Part shown: in pieces, positions 23,259 to 31,453 of the stretch
Layout: each line of letters begins with the position of its first letter
How positions within the stretch are numbered: the stretch's first letter is position 1
Assembly: GCF_021109255.1 (NCBI RefSeq)
Contig: NZ_JAJODG010000002.1
DNA from: Merdimmobilis hominis
GTDB lineage: Bacteria; Bacillota; Clostridia; Oscillospirales; Ruminococcaceae
Direction: 5' to 3' (one strand)
DNA: 64,000 bases
Program-made: the position numbers and the translations under genes
The notes under the pieces: model-generated
The model's database searches: none
Told to the model about the DNA's origin: nothing
The model's input: the letters and a program-made list of their open reading frames with translations, nothing else

Positions 23259-24788
23259 ATGAGCGAAACGAAGAGCGAGGCATTGGAGCCCACCCAGGAG
23301 ATGGAGGCTGCTGAACTTTCCGAGGTATTCCGCGTTCGGCGGGAGAAGCTGGCCGCCCTCCAGGAGGCCGGGAAAAACCCCTTTGAAAAGACCAAATACG
23401 AGGTGACCCGCCATGCGGCGGAGGTCATTGCCAATTTTGTGGATAAAGAAGAGGGGGATGAGACCCCCGGTGAAATGGTCCGCCTGGCTGGCCGCCTGAT
23501 GAGCAAGCGGGGCATGGGCAAAGCGGGCTTTGGCGACTTGGCCGATTCCACCGGCCGCATCCAGCTGTATGTGCGCAAGGACATGATCGGCGAAGAACCC
23601 TATGCCGACTGGAAAAAATATGACATCGGCGACATTGTCGGGGTCGAGGGCGAGGTCTTCCGCACCCACGCCGGTGAGATCAGCGTCAAGGTCCATTCGG
23701 TGGAGCTGCTGTCCAAATCCCTCCTGCCCCTGCCGGAGAAGTGGCATGGCTTGAAGGACACCGACACCCGCTACCGCCAGCGGTATGTGGATCTGATTGT
23801 CAACCCAGAGGTGCGGGATACCTTTGTCAAGCGCAGCATGATCCTCAAGGAGATCCGCAGTTACCTGGACAGCAAGGGCTATCTGGAGGTGGACACCCCT
23901 GTCCTCACCCCCCTGGAGATCGGCGCTTCCGCCAGGCCCTTTATCACCCACCACAACACCTTGGATATGGACATGTACCTGCGCATTGAAACCGAGCTCT
24001 ACCTGAAGCGGTTGATCGTCGGCGGGTTTGAGCGGGTTTATGAAGTGGGCCGCATCTTCCGTAACGAGGGCATGGATACCAAACACAATCCGGAATTTAC
24101 CTCCATTGAGCTGTATCAGGCCTATACCGATTATAAGGGTATGATGGCCCTTGTGGAAGAGATGAATGAGATGCTGGCCCGCAAGATCTGTGGCAGCCCG
24201 GTCATCACCTACCAGGGCACCCAGATCGACATGAGCAAATGGGAACGGCTGACCATGGTGGAGGCGGTGAAAAAGTACTCCGGCTGTGATTACTACGACT
24301 GGAAGACCGATGAGGATGCCCGCGCCTGCGCCAAGGAGAAACATGTGGAAGTCCCCGCCGACGCCACCAAGGGCGCAGTCCTGGTGGAGTTCTTCGACGC
24401 CTTTGTGGAGGAGAACCTGATCCAGCCCACCATCATCTACGATTACCCGGTGGAGAACAGCCCCCTGGCCAAGCGCAAACCGGAGGAGCCCGCTTTCACC
24501 GAGCGGTTTGAATACTTCATCTGCGCCCGGGAGATGGGCAACGCCTTCAGCGAGCTCAATGACCCCATCGACCAGAAGGAGCGGTTTGAGCGCCAGGTAG
24601 CAGCCAAAAAGGCCCAGGAGCCCGGCTCCAATCCCCAGGTGGACGAAGACTATGTCACCGCACTGGAATACGGCCTTGCCCCCACCGGCGGCCTGGGCTT
24701 CGGCCTGGACCGGTTGGTGATGCTGCTGACCGATTCTGCGTCGATCCGCGATGTGCTCTTGTTCCCAACCATGCGCCCCAAAGACTAG
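23259..24788 (+). CDS. lysS: Lysyl-tRNA synthetase, class II
   Basis: LysS charges tRNA-Lys with lysine. The 509 residues show the OB-fold anticodon domain (about 60-170, VRLAGRLMSKRGMGKAGF) and the class II catalytic core with motif 1 (ILKEIRSYLDSKGYLEVDTPVL), motif 2 (YEVGRIFRNEGMDTKHNPEFTSIE, the middle part) and motif 3 (GLGFGLDRLVMLLT). All three look intact. The N-terminal 20 residues are acidic and unlike most homologues; the ATG at 23259 has only a weak upstream site, so a slightly later start is possible. A strong terminator follows within six bases. Confidence 0.96.
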   Translation: MSETKSEALEPTQEMEAAELSEVFRVRREKLAALQEAGKNPFEKTKYEVTRHAAEVIANFVDKEEGDETPGEMVRLAGRLMSKRGMGKAGFGDLADSTGRIQLYVRKDMIGEEPYADWKKYDIGDIVGVEGEVFRTHAGEISVKVHSVELLSKSLLPLPEKWHGLKDTDTRYRQRYVDLIVNPEVRDTFVKRSMILKEIRSYLDSKGYLEVDTPVLTPLEIGASARPFITHHNTLDMDMYLRIETELYLKRLIVGGFERVYEVGRIFRNEGMDTKHNPEFTSIELYQAYTDYKGMMALVEEMNEMLARKICGSPVITYQGTQIDMSKWERLTMVEAVKKYSGCDYYDWKTDEDARACAKEKHVEVPADATKGAVLVEFFDAFVEENLIQPTIIYDYPVENSPLAKRKPEEPAFTERFEYFICAREMGNAFSELNDPIDQKERFERQVAAKKAQEPGSNPQVDEDYVTALEYGLAPTGGLGFGLDRLVMLLTDSASIRDVLLFPTMRPKD

Positions 24789-24793
24789 CGTGC

Positions 24794-24828
24794 AAAAGGA
24801 GACAGCCAACCAGGCTGTCTCCTTTTTT
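24794..24828 (+). terminator. lysS terminator
   Basis: AAAAGGAGACAGCC/GGCTGTCTCCTTTT forms a perfect 14-base stem followed by T residues. Confidence 0.95.
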
Positions 24829-24874
24829 ATGTGATGAAGAAGCTTCCAATAAGGGTAGAGATTATTCATGCAAG

Positions 24875-25216
24875 TTATAAATTATCTGTATTTGTAGATT
24901 CTGCACATAAAACATCCAATAGACTTTGTTGGGAATTCTGAAAAAGCGCCAAGACTTGGATACAATCATGAAAGTCTGCAAGATAACTCAAGTTGGAGTA
25001 TTGGGCAGTGAGGCTATTTTTACATGCAATATAATCGCTGATAACCATTCGCTGCCCAGACCCAATGGCCAGTTGTTCCAGGCGGATTTCTAACGCGGTA
25101 CAGTCCTTTAAATCTTGCTGATAGGTTGCATCGTTTTCAATAAGGGGAGAAAGTGACCACTGTTTTAAGGATTCACAGCTTTTAAAAAGATTTACTATGA
25201 GTGACGAAGAAATCAA
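24875..25216 (-). CDS. Small AT-rich gene of unknown function
   Basis: This 113-residue protein is not recognised. It starts with TTG at 25216, which follows a very strong site (AAAGGAGGGAGGG), so the start is well supported. The protein is predicted mostly helical, with DCTALEIRLEQLAIGSGQRM and a middle part ISDYIACKNSLTAQYSNLSYL, and has no membrane helix. It is far more AT-rich than its surroundings and is divergent from the XRE-like gene at 25340, sharing a 123-base promoter region. The pair may be a recent acquisition. A regulated partner of the XRE protein is possible but not shown. Confidence 0.6.
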   Translation of the reverse strand: MISSSLIVNLFKSCESLKQWSLSPLIENDATYQQDLKDCTALEIRLEQLAIGSGQRMVISDYIACKNSLTAQYSNLSYLADFHDCIQVLALFQNSQQSLLDVLCAESTNTDNL

Positions 25217-25339
25217 ATCCCTCCCTCCTTTCTGTTCGTTATAGTTCTATTATAGTCATATTTTTCAGTATATGCAATCCTCAATTTTGAAATGATAATA
25301 GAAATAAAGGAATTATTGTTTCAAAAGGGGGGGAAGGCG

Positions 25340-25540
25340 TTGGTTAGCTATCGGCCACTTTGGAAAACAATGGAAGCTAAAGCTGTCACAACCTACACCC
25401 TTATTGAAAAATACGGGGTTAGTTCTCATACAATACATAATTTAAAGCATAATAAAGGGATTACCGTCCACACATTGGAACGTCTGTGTAATATATTGGA
25501 ATGTACACCCAATGATGTTCTTGAATTTATAAAGGAATGA
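25340..25540 (+). CDS. Small XRE-family helix-turn-helix regulator
   Basis: This is a 66-residue Cro/CI-type DNA-binding protein. The region TTYTLIEKYGVSSHTIHNLK (about 15-34) is the helix-turn-helix, and VHTLERLCNILECTPNDVLEF is the typical end of the fold. The start is taken as TTG 25340 (MVSYRPLWKTM), because close relatives begin MVSYxPLW and GGGGGGAAGG lies upstream; an ATG at 25292 is in frame but lacks a good site. It is AT-rich and divergent from the unknown gene at 24875, which also starts with TTG. Confidence 0.75.
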   Translation: MVSYRPLWKTMEAKAVTTYTLIEKYGVSSHTIHNLKHNKGITVHTLERLCNILECTPNDVLEFIKE

Positions 25541-25689
25541 AGCCGCTCTGAAAAGGGTGGCTTTAACTTTACCTTCCAGCAGGTATGAAGTGTCCCCGGA
25601 ACTCTGCACACCCATTGCGGTGCACCAATAGGGGGGATCGGGGTCTCCCCGGCGGGTTTTGCTTCCTTTTATCCGCATAAGAGGAAGTG

Positions 25690-25730
25690 CCGGGGGTTCA
25701 AGGGGCCGGCACGAGGGCCCCTCGTTCCTA
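25690..25730 (+). repeat. Dispersed 40-base repeat, copy 1
   Basis: The segment with TTCAAGGGGCCGGCAC and CCCCTCGT matches 54988-55027 with few differences. Both copies contain a GGGGCC...GGCCCC stem and lie in gene-free regions. Confidence 0.7.
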
Positions 25731-25841
25731 CAGGATGTTGACCGGGGGCGAGAGGGCTGGCCCCCCTGAAGAAAACGGGGCCAGGCCCAAGGGGGCGGCG
25801 TGAGATCCCCAACGACTTGCCTCTTTCTCCAAGATACGTCC

Positions 25842-25870
25842 TTGTATCGAGGGAAAAGATATGTTATAAT
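25842..25870 (+). promoter_or_regulatory. Promoter of the lipoprotein pair
   Basis: TTGTAT and TATAAT are spaced by 17 bases, about 45 bases before the first lipoprotein start. Confidence 0.75.
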
Positions 25871-25915
25871 TAGCCTAGTTTCTCTCCAATTCAAGAAAGA
25901 TAATAGGTGATTGTG

Positions 25916-26572
25916 ATGAAAAAGCTACAAAGAGTTCTCGCTTTTGGATTGGCGGCGATGTTGTTGCTGGCCGGCTGTTCCAATAAGAAGGAAACGGTCT
26001 ATATCGCGCCGGAGGATCTGCTGCCTTTGACAGAGGAATCCTATATCCGGGGCAGCTGGGATGGCAGGACCTACACCAATGAAAAACTGGGGTTCACTTT
26101 TGAACTCCCCATGGGCTGGACCGTTTACACCGAGAAAGAGATACTCAAGGAAATGGGCTTAAAGCCGGATATGTATGAAGAGGATGACCAGCTGCTGCAG
26201 GCCATCGCCATGCGGCAGATCATCTACGATTTTTACGTATATGACCAATCGGGGGTCCCGGGGGTTTGGATGCTGGTGGACAACCTGGTCCAATCGGCCA
26301 GCGGGCCGGAGATCGACCTGCAGACCTATGCCGATGAGCACAAACAGGTTCTGGCGGAGCACAGCCCCAAGACCGAGATTGAAGATTACACCACCATGAC
26401 AGTAGCGGGTCAGGAATTCCTGGTAATGCCCACCATCCCCAAAAAAGGCGTGTACCAATGGTATTTGATGGCCAAAAAAGGGGATTGGGTGTACAATTTT
26501 GTCTGCACCTTCCAGGGGGAAAACGGCAGGGACAAAACTATTGAGTTTTTAAACAGCATCCAGGCGCTGTAG
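25916..26572 (+). CDS. Lipoprotein of unknown function, paralogue 1
   Basis: This is a 218-residue predicted lipoprotein. The signal peptide (KKLQRVLAFGLAAMLLLAGC) ends in the lipobox LAGC, so the mature protein is anchored outside the membrane. The mature part starts with the motif GSWDGRTYTNEKLGFTFELP and ends with WYLMAKKGDWVYNFVCTF and a short helix. The same plan recurs in the next gene, so the two arose by duplication. The start at 25916 follows AGGTGA; GTG 25907 is a poorer option. The fold resembles small proteins with a strand-rich core, similar to lipoproteins of the PsbP/DUF1795 kind, but that is only a suggestion. Confidence 0.78.
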   Translation: MKKLQRVLAFGLAAMLLLAGCSNKKETVYIAPEDLLPLTEESYIRGSWDGRTYTNEKLGFTFELPMGWTVYTEKEILKEMGLKPDMYEEDDQLLQAIAMRQIIYDFYVYDQSGVPGVWMLVDNLVQSASGPEIDLQTYADEHKQVLAEHSPKTEIEDYTTMTVAGQEFLVMPTIPKKGVYQWYLMAKKGDWVYNFVCTFQGENGRDKTIEFLNSIQAL

Positions 26573-26585
26573 GAGGCAAAGGGCT

Positions 26586-27257
26586 ATGACCAAAAGTTTT
26601 CGGAACCTGTTTCTCCTGCTGGCCCTGTGCAGTGTCATGGTGGCGGCGCTGACCGGCTGTGAGCAAAAAACCACAGAGCCCGGCGGTGATGTCCCAGAGG
26701 TTCAAGGGGATTACCGCCGCGGCGTTTGGGAGGAAACCACCTATAAAAATGATTACCTAGGCCTCACCTTTCCCCTGCCCGAGGGGTATAAAATTGTAGG
26801 CGAGCGGGAAATCCTCCGGCTGATGAGCTTGGATCGCCGCCAGTTTGAGAACAAAGAAGAGCAGGATAAAGAAGTCGCCAAAAAAACCCTCATCTTTGAC
26901 TTTGTCATCGGCGATGAGACGACGGATTCCGGCATGCCCATGGTCCAATTGATGGCGGAAAACCTCAAGGCCAGCGGGGAAGAGGAGCTGTCCGCCCTTG
27001 ATTACGCCAAAAAGCTTTCGGAGCAGCTCCTAACCCAAGAAAACAACCCAAATGGTTATGTGATCGACGTGCCGGCAGACCATTCCTTTGCGGGTGGGGA
27101 TTGGACAATCCTCACCACCGTCATGGAGAAAAAGGAGCTGGCCCAGTGGTATCTGGTGCAGCGCCAAGGGGATTACATCATCTCCTTTGTCTGCACTTTC
27201 CCGCCGGACCGGCAGGCGGATATAGAGAATTTCCTCCAGTCGGTGGAAGCCCTTTAA
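26586..27257 (+). CDS. Lipoprotein of unknown function, paralogue 2
   Basis: This is a 223-residue predicted lipoprotein with signal peptide and lipobox LTGC at about residue 22-25. It aligns with the previous gene over its length: GVWEETTYKNDYLGLTFPLP near the start, REILRLMSLD after it, and WYLVQRQGDYIISFVCTFPP before the C-terminal helix. AGGAGG precedes the start and only 13 bases separate it from the first paralogue, so the two are one transcript. The function is unknown. No clear terminator follows; the pyr promoter begins 73 bases later. Confidence 0.78.
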   Translation: MTKSFRNLFLLLALCSVMVAALTGCEQKTTEPGGDVPEVQGDYRRGVWEETTYKNDYLGLTFPLPEGYKIVGEREILRLMSLDRRQFENKEEQDKEVAKKTLIFDFVIGDETTDSGMPMVQLMAENLKASGEEELSALDYAKKLSEQLLTQENNPNGYVIDVPADHSFAGGDWTILTTVMEKKELAQWYLVQRQGDYIISFVCTFPPDRQADIENFLQSVEAL

Positions 27258-27329
27258 CAATTGGAACCTCTTTGGGGGTTTTGCATGAAATTTCCCGGAA
27301 AATGCCTTCGGAATTCCCAGCATTTGCGC

Positions 27330-27359
27330 TGGACAATTCCGGGGGTTTTGCGGTATAAT
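27330..27359 (+). promoter_or_regulatory. pyr operon promoter
   Basis: TGGACA and TATAAT are spaced by 18 bases, about 200 bases before pyrR. Confidence 0.7.
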
Positions 27360-27397
27360 AATTGCAGGTAAAATTGCAATCTGTAACAATACCCGGC

Positions 27398-27431
27398 AAC
27401 CTTTAAGTTGGTCCCGTGAGGCTGACAAGGT
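27398..27431 (+). promoter_or_regulatory. PyrR-binding RNA loop (pyr attenuator)
   Basis: The leader contains CCTTTAAGTTGGTCCCGTGA followed by GGCTGACAAGGT, which matches the PyrR anti-antiterminator consensus (UUUAA, GUCCxGUGAGGCU, AAGGU). UMP-bound PyrR binds this stem and favours the downstream terminator. Confidence 0.93.
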
Positions 27432-27498
27432 AGCGTCTTAACAATGGAAGAAAAGCAGGGAAGGGCAGAATGGGCCCTTTCTTCTGTGCTGGAACCAT

Positions 27499-27536
27499 AA
27501 GACCTATCCGTCAGCGATGATGGATAGGTCTTTTTT
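27499..27536 (+). terminator. PyrR-controlled attenuator terminator
   Basis: The perfect stem AAGACCTATCC/GGATAGGTCTT is followed by a T run, 30 bases before pyrR. It lies downstream of the PyrR-binding loop, as in the Bacillus pyr leaders. Confidence 0.93.
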
Positions 27537-27566
27537 ATACAATAATGAAGAAAGAGAGGTGCTCGA

Positions 27567-28112
27567 ATGCTGGTGGAAAAAGCCCGCATTTTGGATCAGT
27601 CGGCCATGGGACGGGCCATTGCCCGCATCTCCTTTGAGATTGTGGAGCGCAATAAAGGGGTGGACAACCTCTGCCTGGTGGGCATTATGAACGGCGGGGT
27701 GGATATCGCCCACCGGATTGCCCGGAAAATTGGGGAGATCGAGGGAAAACCGGTGGAGGTGGGGAAGTTGGATATCACCCCTTGCCGGGACGACGGGAGC
27801 AAATCCACCCAGGACCGGTCGGATATCCCCTTCGCCATTGAGGGCAAGCGGGTGGTGCTGGTGGACGATGTCATCTACACCGGCCGCAGTGTCCGGGCCG
27901 CCATCGACGCCTTGATGAGCCGGGGCCGCCCCCAGAGCATTCAATTGGCCGCGTTGGTGGACCGGGGCCACCGGGAGCTCCCCCTTCGGCCGGACTACAT
28001 CGGCAAAAATGTGCCCACTTCCTCCCATGAGGTGGTGCAGGTAAAAACTATAGAACGGGACGGCGTGGATGCGGTTACCATCTGTGCCCCCAGTGAAGAG
28101 GTGGATGGATGA
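27567..28112 (+). CDS. pyrR: PyrR, pyr operon attenuation regulator/uracil phosphoribosyltransferase
   Basis: PyrR binds pyr mRNA when UMP is high and can also convert uracil and PRPP to UMP. The 181 residues have the family length. [21 protein letters not shown] is the PRPP-binding loop, and [16 protein letters not shown] and LDITPCRDD are family stretches that include the RNA-binding face. It is the first gene of the operon and follows its own attenuator. The stop overlaps the pyrC start by four bases (ATGA). Confidence 0.96.
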   Translation: MLVEKARILDQSAMGRAIARISFEIVERNKGVDNLCLVGIMNGGVDIAHRIARKIGEIEGKPVEVGKLDITPCRDDGSKSTQDRSDIPFAIEGKRVVLVDDVIYTGRSVRAAIDALMSRGRPQSIQLAALVDRGHRELPLRPDYIGKNVPTSSHEVVQVKTIERDGVDAVTICAPSEEVDG

Positions 28113-29380
28113 AAACACTGCTCATCAGACAAGCGCGGATTTTAGACCCCTCAAAAGCCATGGATATGGTGGGGGATATCTTGGTGGAGGACGGCAAAAT
28201 TGCCGCTGTTGCCCCGAAGCTGGACAAAAAGGCGGACGAGGTCATCGAAGCCGCCGGATTGGTGGCTGCCCCCGGCCTCATCGACATGCACGTCCACCTG
28301 CGGGACCCCGGCTTCACCTATAAGGAGGACATCCTCTCCGGCTGCCGGGCTGCGGCTGCGGGCGGGTTTACCGCCGTGGCGGCCATGCCCAACACCAAGC
28401 CCTCGGTGGACAGCCCCGAGGTGATCCGCTACATCCTGGACAAGGCAGAGGGCGCCGACGCCCGGGTCTACCCCATCGCCGACATCACCAGAGGACAGTC
28501 CGGCGGGGAGCTGTGCGACTTCGCCGCCCTCAAAGAGGCGGGGGCCGTGGGCATCAGCGACGACGGGCACCCGGTGAAAAACGCAAAACTCATGTTGGAG
28601 GGCATCCGGGCCGGCAAGGGATATGGCCTTCTGCCCATCAGCCACTGCGAGGATATGGACATCATCGGCAAGGGGATCATCCACAAGGGCTGGGTCAGCG
28701 ATAAGTTGGGAGTCCCCGGCATGGACCGGGCCAGCGAGGACAGTATCACCGCCCGGGAGATCGCTTTGGCGGACTCCATCGGCTGCCCCATCCACATCGC
28801 CCATGTGTCCACCAAAGGGTCGGTGGCCCTCATCCGGGACGCCAAGGCCCGGGGGGTGCAGGTCACCTGTGAGACCGCTCCCCACTACACCCTGCTGACC
28901 CACGAAGCGCTGTTAAACCGGGATGCCAACTGGCGGATGAATCCCCCCCTGCGGGAGGAGGAGGACCGGCTGGCTGTGATCGAGGGACTTCGGGATGGCA
29001 CCATCGATGCCATCATCACCGACCACGCCCCCCACGCCGCCGAGGAAAAGGCAAACTTTGAGACCGCTCCCAACGGAATCATCGGGCTGGAGACCAGCTT
29101 TGCCGCCAGTTACACCTCTCTAGTAAAAACCGGGGTGCTCTCCCTGATGCAGCTTATCCGGCTGATGTCCACAAATCCGGCCGAGCTCCTGGGGGTTCCC
29201 GGCGGCACCTTGGCTATCGGGGAGTGGGCGGACATCACCCTCATCGATCCCCAGGAGGAGTGGACCTTCACTGAGGCGGATATCCGCTCCAAATCCCGCA
29301 ATACCCCGTTTTTGGGGACAACTTTCACCGGAAAGGTCAAATTCACCCTGCTTGGCGGCAGGATCACACATAGAGGTTAA
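28109..29380 (+). CDS. pyrC: Dihydroorotase
   Basis: Dihydroorotase closes carbamoyl aspartate to dihydroorotate, the third step of pyrimidine synthesis. The 423 residues match the bacterial class I enzyme. The metal and catalytic sites are visible: [38 protein letters not shown] and the catalytic Asp in ITDHAPH. MPNTKP is the family signature. The start overlaps pyrR by four bases; pyrF follows after 19 bases. Confidence 0.96.
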   Translation: MKTLLIRQARILDPSKAMDMVGDILVEDGKIAAVAPKLDKKADEVIEAAGLVAAPGLIDMHVHLRDPGFTYKEDILSGCRAAAAGGFTAVAAMPNTKPSVDSPEVIRYILDKAEGADARVYPIADITRGQSGGELCDFAALKEAGAVGISDDGHPVKNAKLMLEGIRAGKGYGLLPISHCEDMDIIGKGIIHKGWVSDKLGVPGMDRASEDSITAREIALADSIGCPIHIAHVSTKGSVALIRDAKARGVQVTCETAPHYTLLTHEALLNRDANWRMNPPLREEEDRLAVIEGLRDGTIDAIITDHAPHAAEEKANFETAPNGIIGLETSFAASYTSLVKTGVLSLMQLIRLMSTNPAELLGVPGGTLAIGEWADITLIDPQEEWTFTEADIRSKSRNTPFLGTTFTGKVKFTLLGGRITHRG

Positions 29381-29399
29381 GAGACGGAGGATATGAGAT

Positions 29400-30329
29400 A
29401 TGTCATTTGATCGTTTGATTGCGCGCATTGTGGAAACCGGAAACCCCACCGTAGTGGGCCTGGACCCCAAGCTGGATTACATCCCCGAACACATCAAGGA
29501 AGCGGCTTTCCAAGAGCATGGCAACACCCTCAGAGGGGCCGCTGAAGCCTTCCTCACCTTCAACAAAGGCATCATCGACGCGGTGTGCGACATCATCCCC
29601 GCGGTGAAGCCTCAGTGCGCCTACTACGAAATGTTGGGCTATGAGGGGATGCGCGCCCTCTATGAGACCATCCAGTACGCCAAGAGCCGGGGGATGTTCG
29701 TCATCACCGACGGCAAGCGCAACGACATCGGCTCCACCATGGAGGCCTATGCCGTAGCCCATCTGGGGGAGATCTCCATCAACGGCGCGGTGGCAGAGCC
29801 CTTTGGCGGCGATGCCCTGACCGTCAACGGTTACCTGGGCACCGACGGCATCAAACCCCTTTTAGGCATTTGCAATGCCAAGGACAAGGGCATCTTTGCC
29901 CTGGTGAAAACATCCAACCCCTCCTCTGGGGAGCTCCAGGACCGGGAGATCGACGGCGAGGCGGTATACAGCATCATGGCCGGCATGTGCGAGGCCTGGG
30001 GTGCTGAGTCCATGGGCCAATACGGCTACTCGGCAGTGGGCGCTGTGGTGGGGGCCACCTATCCCGCCCAGCTGGCAGAGCTGCGGAAAAAAGCCCCCCA
30101 CACCTTCTTCCTGGTGCCTGGGTACGGCGCCCAGGGCGGAACTGCGGCCGATGTGGCTGGAGCCTTTGATGAGAAAGGCCTGGGGGCCATTGTCAACTCC
30201 TCCCGCGCCATCCTGACCGCATGGAAGAAGCAGAACGTCCCCGGTGAGGAGTACGCGGCCGCCGCCCGGAACGAAGCCATCCGCATGCGGGATGACATCA
30301 CCCAGTACATCCCCAAAATCACACTGTAA
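29400..30329 (+). CDS. pyrF: Orotidine 5'-phosphate decarboxylase (type 2)
   Basis: PyrF removes CO2 from OMP to give UMP. The 309 residues fit the longer type 2 subfamily found in Mycobacterium and many Clostridia. The catalytic segment is FVITDGKRNDIGSTMEAYA, with the Asp-Lys-Asp set in DGKRNDIG. FLVPGYGAQGG binds the phosphate. It lies in the middle of the pyr operon, 20 bases from carA. Confidence 0.95.
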   Translation: MSFDRLIARIVETGNPTVVGLDPKLDYIPEHIKEAAFQEHGNTLRGAAEAFLTFNKGIIDAVCDIIPAVKPQCAYYEMLGYEGMRALYETIQYAKSRGMFVITDGKRNDIGSTMEAYAVAHLGEISINGAVAEPFGGDALTVNGYLGTDGIKPLLGICNAKDKGIFALVKTSNPSSGELQDREIDGEAVYSIMAGMCEAWGAESMGQYGYSAVGAVVGATYPAQLAELRKKAPHTFFLVPGYGAQGGTAADVAGAFDEKGLGAIVNSSRAILTAWKKQNVPGEEYAAAARNEAIRMRDDITQYIPKITL

Positions 30330-30349
30330 GCAAGTAGGAGGAACATACT

Positions 30350-31453
30350 ATGGAACAAGCGAAAAAAGCCTATCTCCTCCTGGCCAACGGCAAGGTGTTC
30401 GAAGGCTACTCCTTCGGTGCCCAGGGCAAAACCATCGGCGAAGTGGTGTTTACCACCGGCGTGGTGGGCTTCCAGGAGACCCTCACCGACCCCAGCTACT
30501 GCGGCCAGATCATCACCCAGACCTTCCCTTTGGTGGGCAACTACGGTATCAACGGGGAAGACTTTGAGTCCTCCCGCTCTTATGCCAAAGGCTATATTGT
30601 CCGGGAGTGGTGCGACGCACCCTCCAACTTCCGCATGACCGAGGATTTGGACCAGTTTTTGAAGGAGCAGGGGGTCATCGGTCTTTACGGCATCGACACC
30701 CGCGCCCTGACCCGCATCCTGCGGGAAAACGGCGTCATGAACGGCTGTATCACCACCGAACTGCCTGAGGACAAAACCCAGCTGCTCCAGGAGATCGCCG
30801 ATTACCGGGTCGCCAGCGCTGTGGAGGAGACCTCCTGCAAGGAAAGCCAGCCTTTCCCAGTGGAAGGTTCCAAATACACCATCGCCCTGTATGATTTTGG
30901 CTACCAATACAGCATCCGCCGCTGGCTGAACCGTCTGGGCTGCAGCGTTGTTGTGGTGCCCCCACTGACCAATGCCCAGGAGATCAAAGAACTCCATGTG
31001 GACGGCATCATGCTCTCCAATGGCCCTGGGGACCCGGCGGACAACCAGGCGATTATCGCCAATTTAAAAGAGCTGGCCAAAACCGGCCTCCCGATTTTGG
31101 GAGCCGGCCTGGGCCACCAGATGATGGCTCTTGCCATGGGCGGAGAGACTGCAAAAATGAAACATGGCCATCGGGGCGGCAACCAGCCGGTCACCGACCT
31201 GGATTTTGGAACTACCTTTATCACCAGCCAGAACCACGGCTACACCGTGACCTCTATTCCCCAGGAGATGGGCCGAATCAGCCACGTCAATGCCAACGAC
31301 CAGACCTGCGAGGGCGTGCGGTACACTGTGTTCCCTTGCGTTACCGTCCAGTTCCATCCGGCGGTCTGCTCTGGGCCCCGGGATACCGATGGTCTGTTCC
31401 GGGAATTTGTGGAGTTGATTGAAAAGACAAAGGAGGATGCTGTATGCCGTTAA
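30350..31453 (+). CDS. carA: Carbamoyl-phosphate synthase small subunit with broken glutaminase site
   Basis: CarA normally hydrolyses glutamine and passes ammonia to CarB. The 367 residues keep the whole fold: N-terminal GYSFGAQGKTIGEVVFTTGVVGFQE, MLSNGPGDP, GHRGGNQPV and SQNHGYTV. But the nucleophile motif, normally GICLGHQ, reads GAGLGHQ: Gly253 replaces the catalytic Cys (codon 31106-31108, GGC). In the second motif, normally HPEASPGP, the sequence reads HPAVCSGP: His336 remains but Ala338 replaces the triad Glu. Both changes are in clean sequence with an intact frame. Glutaminase activity should be lost; the protein may serve as a structural partner of CarB using free ammonia. It overlaps carB by ten bases. 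Confidence 0.93.
   Translation: MEQAKKAYLLLANGKVFEGYSFGAQGKTIGEVVFTTGVVGFQETLTDPSYCGQIITQTFPLVGNYGINGEDFESSRSYAKGYIVREWCDAPSNFRMTEDLDQFLKEQGVIGLYGIDTRALTRILRENGVMNGCITTELPEDKTQLLQEIADYRVASAVEETSCKESQPFPVEGSKYTIALYDFGYQYSIRRWLNRLGCSVVVVPPLTNAQEIKELHVDGIMLSNGPGDPADNQAIIANLKELAKTGLPILGAGLGHQMMALAMGGETAKMKHGHRGGNQPVTDLDFGTTFITSQNHGYTVTSIPQEMGRISHVNANDQTCEGVRYTVFPCVTVQFHPAVCSGPRDTDGLFREFVELIEKTKEDAVCR

Larger units (their letters stand above)
25541..25915 (+). other. Intergenic region with repeat and lipoprotein promoter
   Basis: No gene is accepted here. The stretch is locally GC-rich (about 25615-25800), contains the dispersed repeat at 25690-25730 and inverted segments such as GGGGGCGAGAGGGCTGGCCCCC, and ends with the promoter at 25842-25870. 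It interrupts the surrounding composition and may be a decayed insertion. Confidence 0.5.

Noticed and set aside
23229..24869. A reverse-strand frame of 546 codons opposite lysS
   Set aside because: It is the complement of a clear lysyl-tRNA synthetase and has no family features or start signals.
24875..25540. Toxin-antitoxin pair
   Set aside because: The genes are divergent rather than in an operon and the 113-residue protein shows no toxin motif.
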